Assembly (NCBI RefSeq): GCF_901709675.1
Contig: NC_051095.1
Coordinates: forward strand, 8,459,956 to 8,523,955
Source of the DNA: Syngnathus acus
Taxonomy: Eukaryota; Chordata; Actinopteri; Syngnathiformes; Syngnathidae
Length of the DNA stretch: 64,000 nt
Direction of reading: 5' to 3'
Each line of letters starts with the position of its first letter. Within the stretch, counting starts at the first letter, position 1. Below the pieces are notes generated by a model. It was not told the origin of the DNA. It ran no database searches and was given only the letters and a program-made list of their open reading frames with translations. Position numbers and translations under genes: made by a program. Positions 36,383-49,357 of this stretch are shown one piece after another.

Positions 36383-37015
36383 TAAATCTAAAAAAGAAGA
36401 AAGAAAAAAAAGCACTCAGCTTCATCAGAATGGGGATAAAACAGTTTGCTGTGCTGATAAAGATGCAATGACTTCTGAGGACCAAACAAACATTCATTCA
36501 TTGGCCTGAGAAGTGTGAAATCAGCGAGTCTAATTTTAGGTCACAAGCAGAGCACTTTAACATCAGATGATTGCAGATGGATCAAAAGTTGGAATGTTTT
36601 ATTTGGAGGTAAAAGTCAGCAAACAGGCATTCACTGACTTTTATTTTATGCGTTTTAATTTTCAAGCAAGCTTATGTTGTTAAGAAATGCCCGACTAAAC
36701 AAATGAAGGAATACAAATCAAACAGCAACACTTAGAACATTTCCCTTGTGTATTGCTAACTAGAGCAAAGCAGACATACTTTCCGTTTTAAATCACTGTG
36801 CAGATTGGCACAAGTGGTAGGGGTTCGGTCTCACAACTGTGAGGCCGCTGGTTAGATCCCTCAAGCAAGACTGCGTATCTGCAGTTGCTGTTTATTCTGT
36901 GTGACTTGATGGTATAAAAGGTGTGGCACCAACACAGCCCAATATGTGAAGTAATGTCGCTTACCTTTGTATTCGGATCCTCCATGAACAGTGAGGTGAA
37001 TCAAGTCTTGGTCTA
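36382..37015 (-). promoter_or_regulatory. bscl2: Seipin 5' UTR exon with overlapping uORF
   Basis: A non-coding exon 37015-36965 ends with a GTAAGC donor and joins the exon beginning at 36387. An ATG at 36985 opens MEDPNTKI and stops at TAA (36384-36382). The last A of that stop is the first A of the seipin ATG (TAATG). This layout is typical of uORFs that control a main frame by termination-reinitiation. Confidence 0.5.
36805..36870 (+). repeat. tRNA-derived repeat remnant
   Basis: AGTGGTAGGGGTTCGGTCTC and CTGGTTAGATCCCTC resemble A- and B-box halves, but no cloverleaf closes. It is best read as a SINE-like relic within the seipin 5' intron region. Confidence 0.4.
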
Positions 37016-38380
37016 CTGTTAGGATGAATCAATGTGAACAGCTTTCCAATTCTGAGCTCCTACAATTCAAAGAAAAAGGTTTAGTCCAGCCCACAGAGGT
37101 ACGCCTGCCAACTAGAACACAGTTCTACTAAGAGGGCAAGTCACAAACACACAGTTATTATTTTTATCTGGCACATCTGATTTACACATTAGAATGTATG
37201 CAGTATGTGGACTCACACAACCGAAGCGGCAATCACTAAATATGACAGTGTCCAAAATTCATGATGTACAATACGACACATTAATTCAAGAAATCAGCTC
37301 TCTTACATACTTAAAATTTTTTGATCAGTCACAGAGAGAGGGAGCTACTTCACCACTCAACAAACTTTTACTGAGTATAGAAGCACAAGCGTGGGGACAG
37401 GGGGCAGTGGGCCCCCTTGAAATATATTTAAAATAACGACAATAGATTTACACAATTATAATACACATTTCTGCAATTATACATAAATGTTTTGATTATC
37501 AACACTTCCAAAATCGCTGCTTTCTACAACCTTCTAGCATATTGAGTTAGTTTCAACTAAGTAGTAACTAAAGACATTTTACACAATCATGTTCAGGCGC
37601 TTACATCTGACTCTTAACTCATAAACTCAAGCAGGGATTTGTTGTGCTTCAGTGAGACATTTATAGCCAAAAAGATATAAAGTTTCATTTTAATTCACAG
37701 TGCCTTCTGCATCCAAGCGAACACAAAGCAATAATTCTATTTGATAAAGCTTGCCTTTACTTGCAGGACCCTCTGAGGGGAGTGTGGAGATGTTGCGCCG
37801 ACAGCCTACAGGCATTGTGGGATATCTTCTGTGATTTTTGACTGAGAGAAAGAAAGAGAAGACAGCACTGGGAGGGAGCAGATACTACAAAAGAGATGTG
37901 AGAAAGCAGTGCATTGAAAAGTAGAAAAGGAGCGCTGAAAACAGCTGAATGGAGCGCCTTGTGAAACCAGTTCTTTTTACAAGGCTTACTCCTAGGTGAA
38001 AACAATGGCCGCAATTAGCGTTGGAGAGCTAATCAAAAAAGGGGCATAGTCGTTATGTCATAGAGCTGAAGCATCTCACACTGGTCAAGATAGATTTGCT
38101 GTCAATGACAATGTGACCTAGTGCAAAGCCCTCCTTCCTTCCTCTTTGCATATCTGAGGTGATTCCGGAGGCTCACATCCATCAGCCTCTGACAACATGA
38201 TAATCCCTCTCATTAGAAACCACCTCCTTCAGTAGCCGCTTCCATTCATGTCTTCATCACGATTTTACCCTCCCATTACATTGCCTATATAACCTTTCAC
38301 TGACAGTTTGCTCACTGCCAGGTTGTTCTTTGCAGAGCTGATAGCTTTGTAGATATCGTTTGCACTGATGCCCCAGTCAC
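37016..38380. other. Upstream flank of bscl2, no gene seen
   Basis: Mostly AT-rich DNA. The part near 37750-37800 is richer in G/C and may hold further seipin promoter sequence. No recognisable exon. Confidence 0.45.
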
Positions 38381-38382
38381 CC

Positions 38383-39087
38383 TTACTCACTATCTTGAGA
38401 GAGGCTTGGGTGCATTGCCGAGGGGTCCCTTGGGGGCTGGGAGGTACGGGGGGGTGCTCCTGCTGAGAAGCGTCTGGTGGGGAGGGGATGGTGCCACAAG
38501 CCAGGCTGGATGTCGCTCTGTGCGGCTTTAAGCCTCGGCCTCTTGGGTGGCTTGGCATCAAAGAGAGACATAAGGCCAACTCAGTAGGATGGCTCAAGTG
38601 AATTGATACCATCAGTTGAATTAGGGGTAGATGTGCAGGGCAGGACGAGGCTAGTCATTCAACCTTTACAACTGCACGTTGCAACTTTGACCAATTGTAC
38701 AGAAAACTAAAGGATATTCACTCACTGTTGCAAAAAAAATCCTCTGTGATACTTTTTAATGGAACCTTAAATTAATTTAGTTCTCAATCTGGAAAGTACC
38801 ACATCCATCCATTTTAATGCCACTTGAGCTCGTTTGGGTGTCTACTGGGGCCTCACAACTAACTCAGTGAGACGAAGACTATAAGTAAACAGCAACGAGG
38901 CTGATTGGCAAGAAAAAGAGGCATTTTTAGCTCTACAATAGTTCTGTTTAACATAAGGACCCTGAATTCTCAAATGTGCGCCCCACCTTGGAAGAGGAGG
39001 CTCCCCGCCCATCTACTCCCTCCGTGGCGGTCCCACGGTGGGGGCTCCCCGGCAAGGTCCATTGTTCTTCGTCTGCTTCCAGTTTAA
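38383..39087 (-). CDS. Two exon-like open segments, unidentified
   Basis: Segment 39087-38987 (acceptor CCCTTAG, donor GTGGGG) reads KLEADEEQWTLPGSPHRG and on to GRGASSSK. Segment 38550-38383 (acceptor GATGCCAAG) follows in phase 0 as PPKRPRLKAAQSDIQPG and ends SLSQDSE. Both are GC-richer than their surroundings, and PPKRPR resembles a basic nuclear signal. In another frame the second segment stays open to 38265 (PPVPPSPQGTPRQ through SVKGYIGNVMGG). A GTGAGT at 38392 could also be a donor. I do not recognise the family and found no start exon. It may be a gene remnant or part of a gene whose 5' end overlaps gpc2. Confidence 0.25.
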
Positions 39088-39491
39088 CTAAGGGTCAAGT
39101 TGTCAAGCGTGAAAAGCATAATTTCCGGTCTTTGCTGTCAAAATAATTTCATTGCCACGCGGGTTACCGACAACCACGACGCAAATCCACCTTTACTTTT
39201 TTTTATTTTTACACTCAAATATTGGTTTTCCGGTTTAAATGAGTTTTTGCTTTACAATGGTGATGCTGAGGGTTGCATCTACCTCTTTTCTCCTCATTGA
39301 TGTCCACCAAGTTTACTGCTTACAGTTGATGGAGACAAATTGTATAGAATTACAACCTGGGCTTATCCATTGCATGACCTTGGGAAAACTAACTTTTTTA
39401 GACGACTTACCATCTTAGAACACTTTTACAGTATCTAGTTTAATTCCGATCATTCGTTATAACTCTAGTTTTCAAATCAATCTCCCTACGG

Positions 39492-42400
39492 ATGCCTTTT
39501 GTGGCGAGGATGGGGACCTGGCTGGCTATACGAAAGTACCCGCTCCTGGGTTTGCTTTGCGCGGTAGCCGTCCTGTCGGGGTCCCGGAGCTCCTTGGTTG
39601 CTGCGGGGAGGAGCTGCGCCGACACCCGGCAGGTGTACGCGGAGAAAGGATACAGCACCGGGACCGCACCGGTGACTCAAATCTCTGGTAAGACTCTTCG
39701 TGCCGAATGCTTATTTGTAAGAATTAAACACAACTATGTACATTTTCGTCTAACAACCAAAATCCGGGATAATTATTGCAACCTAAACCTATCTGTAAAA
39801 CAAAGTGTATTCTCCAATGAGCACAACGTGGCAAAATCATCCTCTTTTCCTCCCTGGTTAAAAACAATGTGGGCTGGTTTTGCACCTAATTACCCCCCCT
39901 GTGCTGTTTAAATAGGTTGATTAGGCGGGATGAGCAAATTACCAAAACCAGAACAACAAAGAACCTCGCCCCTAATTAGTCTTCGCCTGTAGTGGTAAAT
40001 CCTTGCATGTACCCCATGGGCACTGGCAACAATCCTATCTTCTCAATGGGACCATGTGTCAAGTTTCTGAGAGAAAATTGGGAAACGAGTTGGAATTTCC
40101 GGGCGGCACAAATAAGACAAAGTGTACTTGTCTGGCGGTGTGAAAGTATAGCGAGACTGCCCACTTATGGGAGACTGAACCTTGCATGTGAATTTAACAA
40201 AAATTGATGTAATTGTGGGTCGCCAGCACGTACCACTTCCTTAAGGCCTGTGAGAGCAAATAAAAAATGAGTAACTGTTATGAAAAGCTGAAATAAACAG
40301 CCATATAATAATTAATGGATCCCATTAGACTTTACAATAACCCGAAAGGTTCCCACCCCTGCTTTACACATTTGGGCTTTGTTGAACAGACTGATGCCTG
40401 TATTGATTGATTTGAGATATATTTGTGTGTGAGCCGTTGGGGTGAGTGCGTGTGTTCTTTGCCTGAGCCTCGGCTGGCGGTCCCGTGGGCCATGGGGGAG
40501 CAGATGGCCTGGAGAGTGAGCGACGGCGAGAGGCTGCCTAGAAATGGAAATGCAGGGATGAGAGCGGACTACAAGTGAGAGTGGAACAAAAGAGACAGAG
40601 TGGTACACCAGTGAGGAGGTGGAAGCCATTTGTGTACTATTTGTGTCAGGTGTAGCATTGATCGAAACAAAAGAACTGAAGCTCTTTTCCTCCCTCGCTT
40701 GTCATTTGCATATCATTACCTCGGACATATCAAAGACCCAAAGTGAGCTGACAAGAGAGACAGATTGGCGCTGAATAATTCATGGGGTCAAAGTACAATT
40801 TCATATCACAATCTTTCGTTATCTTTAATAACACTCGGCTGTGGTAACAAGAGACTGACGAGTGCATTGGAGCGTTTGACTGCAAGCAGACCTTGTTTGA
40901 ACAGGAATGAATAAAGATGCTAACCCATCATTTCCAATATTGGAGCGTTTTAGTCATCTAAGTATCTCTACATATTTTCCCTTCTATTGGTAGGTGACCT
41001 TGAGTTTGCTGGGCTTAGCTCCAGCTCACCCTTCTTTTGAAAATTTGAAATGATTATATGAGCATTTGTGATTGAAATGTTTTACTCTTCCTCTGAGGAT
41101 GTACTACTTAATTCTTGGTGGCATGGGCAAATACTGTAGGATTCCACACCTCTGATCCAACATCATTTGCCAACCATTATATATAGAACCGAGACATATA
41201 TTTGACATTAGAAAAAATTCTCTCCACACACCACAAAATAAAAAAGTCAGAAAAGGCGGATATGTAGGTTTTTCATAACTTTGGGCAACCAGTGGAAGTT
41301 TTACCTGTCACTATACGCAACTGGAAGAAATGGAGGAACAAAGATATATTAGAAAAATTAAATGTGATGAAAGGAAATGGAATGATTTGGGACCAATTAA
41401 GTAAAATTGGACAATGTCCAGTGGCACACCCACAAATGTGCCATAGCGCCCCGGTTGGGAATCACTAAGCCTAAAACGATGGACTGTTTCTACTTATGTG
41501 CACAGGTGAGCACTTGAGACTCTGTCCTCAGGACTACACCTGCTGCTCAAGTCATATGGAGGAAACGCTGGCCCTTCAGAGCGAGCGGGACTTCCTAAAA
41601 TCCGTGGAGAACCATAGCCAGTTTCTGTTGACCACCTTCACCCAGAGACAGCGGCGGTTTGACGGTGAAAGAAATGACTCTTATGTTTGTGGCCATGACT
41701 GCCATCTTGGTTATGTTTTCTGTGGTATAAAAAGTAAAGTTTGAGCAGGTTTATCAACGTTTAGGCTGTTGTGTCAAATCCAGGTCCAGAATCTGATCAA
41801 CTGGTAGCAAAATTAGTTACCTCCCTAGAGTTTGTTTAGAAGCCGAACTGTGGTAGGGTTTTTACTTTCCTGGATTTGACACCTCTGCCTTTTTTGGCGG
41901 TTTTATAAACAGTTGTGTGAGGAAAACTCATTCTAAACAAAACCCACACCCCTGGTTAATTGATTAGGATACTTTTTTATTCAACAATTGGGTCCCTTGT
42001 CCAAAACATCCTGTTAGAATGAAGGCTGAAGCTTTTTTGGGGGGTAAAGGGGCCTCGAGGGCTTTAGCGGCTCTTTAACAGAACCGAGCTGTAGTAAAAA
42101 TTTCCGCCTGTCCGAGTCTAGCCAGACGCACCACCGAGCTCATTTGATGTTTTCACCGCCTACCTGCTATCACCTCTTTTCTCCCCTCCTCGTTCTTTGA
42201 TATTACGTAAGTGATGAATCAGGAGTGGGAGACTGCACATATGAGCCTTAAAGGCTATTTTTATAGACCCCATGCTCTCTTCTTCGTATTTGCTAATATG
42301 GCTCAATGTGATGTAAGCGTGAGCTGGCGAGGTCTTGGCCACAGGTTTCAGGGGTATCACACTTGCGTCTTTCTCCTCACAGAGTTCTTCAGGGAGCTGA

Positions 42401-45400
42401 TAGACCTGTCTGAGAAATCCATGAACCAGATGTTCACCAAGACCTACGGACGCCTCTTCACGCAGAACTCGCACGTCTTCCAGGAGTTGTTTGTGGAGCT
42501 GCGCAGATATTATTCAGGTCAGCACACGCACACTTGGTGTGTATCAACGCGAATTGGGACACACTTCTGTATATGTATATTTAGATGCAAGGTGGTACCA
42601 GATGGCCAAGTCGCACTATCACTATGTACGCGAATATTATCCTGGAATTGCTGGTGTACAGCATCATGATTATCTTTCTGCCAGTCTGTCAATCCATCTG
42701 TCTTCTTTCCATCCATTTAACCGCCTTTCTGTGTGTCAGCCAACCTACCTATGTATTTTATACCTACATTTTAATACAGTGGTACTTTGACTCAACAAGC
42801 GGCCTTTGATCATCTATTTTCTTCAAGTGAGTTACCAGCTAGCTTCATACACGAGGCTACTTGATTGAAATGGAAACTTGTAGCAATTAAGCTACTGTAA
42901 TGCCATCACATGTGGGTAAGGAAAGCCAGTCGTCAATGCCATTTCAATCAGTCAAACACGCAACATATAGTAACAGCACAAGGAGCCGCTGGAGGGCCAC
43001 AACTCAGTTGCGAGGAGTTGAATTGACTATTATTTATTCATCGCTCATTTTATTTTATTTATTATTTATTATTTATTATTTATGGTTTGTGCCTTCTTGT
43101 TTTTGTTTTGTGTCGCCTACTTGTATGTCTCGTCACCGTGGGATGGAGGAAACGGAATTTCGGTTTCTTTGTGTGTCTTGACATATGAAGGGATTGACAA
43201 TAAAGCTGACTTTGACTTTGACTAGTCGACTATTTGACAAGTCAGCTAAATTTGCATCCACGTTAAGGCTGTGCTTGATTATAAAAACTTGAATGGTAAG
43301 GAGAAGGACCTTGCGTGGGATCGGGCTGGAAGGTCAAACTCCCACTTCTTATATCTGTGACCGCTCTGGCCAACTTTGCATCATCCAACCATGTAGGTCT
43401 GCTTGTAATCCCTTAAAACTTTGGACTCCATCAAATCCTTGAACCATGTCAAGGACTATACGTCTGTCGCACACTGATTATAAATGGAACGAGAGGCTCT
43501 TCCATTTGCAGCAAATCAAGTCGGTTGGGTTCACGCCCACAACGGCGCTGACCGCCTGCTTTAAACCGCGCCAAGCCATGTGTGTCTGCAAAAACAACAA
43601 AACAAAGTCTCACGTCGATGTGCCAAAAGATGAATCTCTACTCACTTGCTTTAGACATCTCATCTTTCAATCTGCCAATCGACTTACTGGTCTAAATGAT
43701 CGAGGAATGATTTAAACTTTAGTCAAGGTACCATGGGCCATACTGTATTGTACATAGACCTCAAACACAATTTACATGAGACTTCTTTAGTTCCTCCATT
43801 TTCCCTTTGCTCACAGGAGCCAGCATGAGTCTGACAGAGGTTTTATCGGACTTCTGGTCCAGATTGGTTGAGCGGGTCTTCACTCTGGTCAACCCTCAGT
43901 ATCAGTTCAGCGATGACTACCTGGAATGTGTCAGTAAGCATGCCGAACAGCTTCAGCCGTTTGGAGACGTTCCTCGCAAACTGCGCGTACAGGTGGGCTG
44001 TCCCGTTTCAAAAAATAAAATCAAAAGTCAATACTTCTTTTTTTCTTAAACAATTCTTTCCTCAATCCAGGTATCAAGAGCTTTCATTGCCGCGAGGGCG
44101 CTATCACAGGGCTTGGCTATTGGTCGGGATATCGTCACTAAAGCCACAAAGGTAAAAATAATGATATAACAAAAATGAATGAAGTATTTATACTCATTCA
44201 ATAGTGGAACCTTGAAGTTTTAACAGTTTGTTTCCTTGGCGACTCCAGTTTGAACTTACCAAAAAAGCATTGGCCTCGTGGTTAGCCAGTCTGGTTCATA
44301 GCTGAGAGTTTCTGGGTCCAAATCTATTCAATGCTAGAATTAGTCATAGTGTGTGTAATCACAGTGGCTTTCCTTACATGCCTTCTAGATGACTCCAGAT
44401 TCACAGTGCGTGCGCGGCCTGATGCGTCAGTGGTACTGTCCACTCTGTCGAGGTATCCCCTCCCTGCGTCCGTGCCGCGCCTTCTGCCTGAACGTGATGA
44501 AAGGCTGCCTCGCCAATCAGGCCGACCTGGACACCGAGTGGGACTATTTTATTGGTGGGTGATGATAAGCGAGGGAGAAGAGATGAAATTATGCATTTAG
44601 ACTCAAATACCCTCTTAGGCGCATTAATTATCCTTTTGTTTTGGGATAATAGTTCATTTTATTTCCAAAGTTATGATTAGCAAAGTGAATAATCAACAAT
44701 CGGGTAGAATACATTTATGTAATGGTTCCATGCTGCTCATTTTATTATTATTATTTTTTACTACATTCTATTTTTACATTCACTCACCTTCGGGTGTAAA
44801 CTTAGTACGTACCTGCCATCAGATGCCCTCTACCAAGTGGCGGAGAAACTGGAGGGGCCGTTCAACATGGAGCTAGCTGCGGAATCCATCTCCGTCAAAG
44901 TGTCCGAAGCCATCATGTACATGCAAGAAAACAGCGTCAGCATCTCCACCAAGGCAAGGTTGACTCCTTATAAGCCATTACTATATCCTGTATTTATATT
45001 CTCCCCGGGGAAAATTGCTGCTCTTTATTTTGATGTTTTAATTCAGATGAATGAATGAATGAACCATTTCAAGCATGGTACACAAGTCTTGAGCACTTCT
45101 GTTTTCTGAGGTAAAGGATTCGAATCTCATGTATGTCAGGTTAATTGAAGAAAAGTGTCCACAGGGATTCATTTGTAATTCATAGATCTTATTCCAATCC
45201 GCTTAACTTCACACCTTATCAGTATTAACAGTGTTGCTTTGGCGCCATCCTTTGGCATTTTGGTGTCAAGGACATGTTGGAGTGAGTGGAGAGGTTTCAT
45301 TGAGACACAAGTAGTGCTTTGTTGCCATCTTATCAACTCTGTAGGCAATTGCTAAACAGTTTTAGCCTGAATTCTTTTAGGCTTAGCCGCTGGTCGCCTG

Positions 45401-48094
45401 GTCTACTAGTTTTCAATAGCAAAAATTATTCTCTCCTGTCCTTCCTGAGTCAACAACACAGCATTCCCACGCAGAGCAGTGGTGTGGCACCACGTGACTA
45501 ACGCGTGGAGAGCCTTCTGGGAGCATATCCACCTGAGGCACCCACGTCTCCATTCAATATGTGGCAGCGCTTCAAGGAACTGCGAGTTCTTTGCTGCACA
45601 GCTTGGCTTTTTTTTTTCTCCTTTGTGGCAGCGAGAAAGAGTGAGAGCGGTGTAATGTCGGCCAAGGATTTATTATATTGCTGGTTCAAACCTTGACTCC
45701 CCCGGTCTTGAGATTGTATTGGAGGCTCTGCGCAAGATGCCACATGAATAAAGCGCATCAAGTCAAAGAACACGATTTTGCAAGACTAGGAGTCATTGAA
45801 CAAGAAAACCTTTGAACATTTCAAGGCATTGCGTTGACATGACGATAATGATCTAATGTCACAAAAAGGGCAAGGGGCCTAATAGGAAAGTAGTAATTGG
45901 TGTCAAGGACGTTTGTTGATGTGATATATTTCAAGTGAGATAGTTATAAGGCATTTATTTTGCGATTAGTTTAAGCTATGTTACCGGAATTTATGAACAT
46001 TTAGTAGATGTGCAACAAAGCACTACTTTTGTCAAAATGAAGCTCCATAAGTCAGTGCAACATACTGTAGTTTCTTGGACCTAATTGCCACAAGATGATA
46101 CTAAAATAATAATTTTATTGCTTTGGTTCAAGCAAAACACAAACAAACCAAAAAAAAAAAAAGTGAATAGTGTTAGATACGTTCAGGAAGTGAACGGTCA
46201 AATTTAAAAATTATGCAGGAGTTCAATATACTTTATTTGCCTTTTGAGCCTTTTGTCCTTTGAAATATATATTTTTTTATGGTCTGACTTGATGCATTGA
46301 CGTTTCGCATGGAATACCAAGACAAATTCCTAACGTTATCCTGTCACTGATGTAATTCAATGTTCTTTGTGTAGGTGTTCCAAGGTTGTGGAAACCCCAG
46401 ACCTGCTCCAGCACGCTCCAAGCGCTCACCCAAAGAGTCGGGGGGCTATAGGAGGCCTTTCCGCACCTACGGCCCTGAGGAAAAACCTACCACAGCTGCA
46501 GGCACCAACCTGGACCGACTGGTAAGAACGATGAAGCCTTAGCTACTAGTACGTCCGTTTTGAGAATCATGCCTTGAATAGTAATTAAAGGCAGTGCGTC
46601 AAGCAGATCTAACATTTAAAAGTCAGATTGACTTAACATTCAACACCTTCTTTTAAACTAGGGTTAGGATTACAAATTCAGGTTTAAAACTAGGGTCAGG
46701 ATTTTAAACTAGGGTTAGGGTTTCAAACTAGGCTTAGGGTTTCAAACTAGGATTTAAAACTTGGGTTAGGGTTTCAAACTAGAGTTTCAAACTAGCATTA
46801 GAGTTTCAAACTAGGGTTTAAAACTAGGGTTAGGGTTTCAAACTAGGGTATCAAACTAGGGTTAGGGTTTTAAGATAGGGTTTAATTACATTTCAATTGA
46901 CTTCTGTTGAAGTGGGTTGTGGCTTAATGACTGAGAAAATGTAGGTCCCACACATAGTAAATATCTGCCGCCATATGTTGGTAATATTGCATCCTGTGTT
47001 CTTACTTCGAATGCACAAAACGGTGATTCATGTGTGGAAGTGACGCCATGTACCTCTGCCTGCATATGCACCCCCCTGGCCCCCACATAGCCAGCTAGAC
47101 ACAAGAACACTTTCAAGATAGACAAGTGATGACTCACCAGCTGCCTCCATACAGGTTCCGGAGCTGAAAGAGCGCCTGCGACCCATGGGGAGCTTCTGGG
47201 TGTCCCTCCCACACACCATCTGCAACGATGAAAAGATGGCCGCCGACGTCACTAATGAGGACCGCTGCTGGAACGGACAGACCAGGGGGAGGTTAGCCAC
47301 ATGTTTCTGGGAGACTTTACCACGATTCAATGAAACCAATTTTTGGCCATAATTTAGAAAAGGGTTGTTTGGTGTACAAAGTTCTCATCATCAAGAGAAC
47401 ACCAAACATAACAGTGAAGGATGGAGGTTGTAGCATGATGCTTTCTGTGTGTATCAACACATTCAGATATCTGCCGGAGGTGATGGGCGACGGGCTTGCG
47501 AATCAGATCAACAACCCCGAAGTGGAGGTGGACATCGGGCGACCTGACATCAAGACAAGACAGCTGATCATGGAGCTGAGGGTGGCCACCAACAAACTGA
47601 GACATGCACAAAGTGGACAGGACACAGACTTTGTGGACAGTCAGTAACACTTGATTTTTTTTTTTTGATTGTCATATCTAAAAATAAATATGTATTTTGC
47701 GATTGTAGGCAGTACCTGCTTTTTTTCTGGATAAATAAACACATCCTTTGAGGAAATACAGTTTTGTTCATTAACACTTAGCTGACAGTGTAAATATGAT
47801 CATTGGTGTGTGTTGCTTGCAGGTGAGGAGGGCAGCGGTTCGGGAGGAGGCGATGTCAGCGAGCGCTACAACGATGACTGGCCTGGGTACGGACCACACT
47901 CGCCTCCTTACAGCAAGCCCCCGCGTAACCCCGCCTCCATCCCCGCCAAGCCTCCTCGGGTCCGCGAGAGAAACGGGCCCAAGGGCAACCGGAACCACGG
48001 CAGAGTCCTTTCTGCAGCAAGTCAGCTCACTTCCTCCCCAATTCCTTTGTTGTTGCTATCTTGTGTGCTCATAATGGCTCCATGGTGGAGATAG
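39492..48094 (+). CDS. gpc2: Glypican-2, GPI-anchored heparan sulfate proteoglycan
   Basis: Eleven exons: 39492-39687, 41506-41664, 42383-42517, 43817-43992, 44071-44151, 44389-44554, 44823-44953, 46375-46521, 47155-47291, 47467-47639 and 47823-48094, all in phase, 590 aa (584 if the Met at 39510 is used). The signal peptide ends near [13 protein letters not shown]. The conserved glypican cysteines include [26 protein letters not shown] and [18 protein letters not shown]. Features closest to GPC2 are [20 protein letters not shown] and [17 protein letters not shown] proprotein-convertase site RSKR lies at about residues 362-365. Heparan sulfate attachment is likely at [10 protein letters not shown] (about 502-511). 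The C-terminus is hydrophobic ([15 protein letters not shown]) as for a GPI signal. GPC2 modulates growth-factor signalling, mainly in developing neurons. Intron 7 starts with GC. Confidence 0.95.
41766..41887. repeat. Short MITE-like element in gpc2 intron 2
   Basis: About 122 bases begin CTGTTGTGTCAAATCCAGG and end with the inverse, CCTGGATTTGACACCTCTG. This terminal inverted repeat is typical of non-autonomous hAT elements in fish. Flanking target duplication is not clear. Confidence 0.65.
43070..43215 (+). repeat. Non-LTR retroposon 3' tail
   Basis: The sequence runs GGGATGGAGGAAACGGAATT, then GAAGGGATTGACAATAAAGC and TGACTTTGACTTTGAC. This is the 3' end of a common teleost retroposon, with a short terminal TGACTT repeat. 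A reverse-strand copy of its end is at 63430-63482. It lies in gpc2 intron 3. Confidence 0.7.
46645..46885 (+). repeat. Minisatellite with telomere-like GGGTTAGGG core
   Basis: Around ten irregular units of about 20 bases, of the type AACTAGGGTTAGGGTTTCA, in gpc2 intron 8. Units vary in length and some lack the second GGG. The core matches vertebrate telomere repeat but is interrupted each time by TTTCAAACTA. Confidence 0.9.
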
Positions 48095-49357
48095 CTGCTC
48101 TTTGCCATTGTGTGTGTCGTGATGGCCGGTCGCCCAATTTTTTCATTTGGTGACATCAGCACAACAATTACTTGCACAAACTGGCTCATCATGATTCTTT
48201 TTAAAAGAAACTGCACACCTCTCTCTGTTTTTACGTGACTGTAAATCAATATGTGCCAATTGGTAAAATGGCCACAATAGTAATATTTGTGTACTACATT
48301 TTGACATAAAATGCTTGAGTTCATGCAGTTTATTTTTTGTTAAAAATTTGAATATTGTCAGAAAGGCTTATTTATTTGAGTTGTTCAAAAACTCAAAAAG
48401 TGATAACCTGTTTATTACAAAACAAACAATGGCTTTTCTCACAATGTACAGAAATGCCTCTTGTTGCTTAAAATGACAATAAGTTAATGAAAAGTATTGA
48501 TGCTTTTTAAGTTATTTGTTTGTTTCTATTAAAGGCAAGGGTCAAGTGGTTTTAGCCACCCATTATCTGTACCTCTTTTCACACGGGGGTCGCGGGCGTG
48601 TTGGAGCCCATCCCAGCCGTCATCGGGCAGTAGGCGGGGAACACCCTGAACTGGTTGGCAGCCAATCGCAGGGCACACAGAGACAAACAACAATCCGCAC
48701 CCACACTCACACCTACGAGAAATTTAGAGTGCTCAATTGGCCTACCAAGGATGTTCTCGCTGTCTCTTCGGTCTGTGAAGGCCACCAGCGATGTCGAGTA
48801 TCTGAATAGAATCACACAGTGAAGCAAACGCCTGATTATAAACACAATGTGTCCTCTATTTACAAAGTACTGTCCAAAATCCCCTCCAAGAGGATGGCAA
48901 TGCAATTTGTTGAAAAAGCTGCATTTTGAAGGGGACAAATAAAAAAAAAAACCAAAAAAACCCATGAAGTCGACCAGTCTCGCAGCACACACACATATGT
49001 ATGTATACGGAGCTGACAGATACAAACCAAGTGAAAGAGGCAACACCTTTATTCTGGTTCAAACCCATTTATATAGTCAGTTGAAAAAATGGATGTTTAA
49101 ATCATCACTTGCAAAAAGTCAAAGAATTCATCAGAACATGTGTATTCAATTAAAGTGTGTTTATACTCGTACTATATTTTTCCACATAATGCAAAAATGT
49201 TGCACCAGGACATTATCTTGCATACTTTGTCTAAAGTGAACAACAGTAGGTGGCGACCGCAAAAGAAACAATAAGGAAAAAAACACGTCAGAATGGAGCT
49301 GATTGCCGTCGGCATGACGACGGCCAGACAGGAAGCGGCGCTTGGACGGCCGCGTGG
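48095..49357. other. gpc2 3' flank and galectin 3' UTR region
   Basis: A reverse-strand copy of the common tRNA-like repeat lies at 48590-48735. Segment 49005-49100, past the galectin stop, is duplicated at 50073-50180. No additional gene is seen. Confidence 0.5.
48590..48735 (-). repeat. tRNA-like dispersed fish repeat, 3' part
   Basis: Contains GAACACCCTGAACTGGTTGG, CAGCCAATCGCAGGGCACAC and TCACACCTACGAGAAATTTA, the reverse complement of the 3' half of the repeat seen at 5751. Confidence 0.75.

Noticed and set aside
36811-36870. tRNA gene
   Set aside because: Box-like words are present but no acceptor stem or cloverleaf forms; it fits a degraded tRNA-derived repeat.
46645-46885. CRISPR array or chromosome end
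   Set aside because: Units are irregular, lack unique spacers, and lie within an intron of an expressed-type gene.
39492-48094. Glypican-1 or -6 assignment
   Set aside because: Several blocks ([26 protein letters not shown]) follow GPC2, although [13 protein letters not shown] is shared with GPC1.
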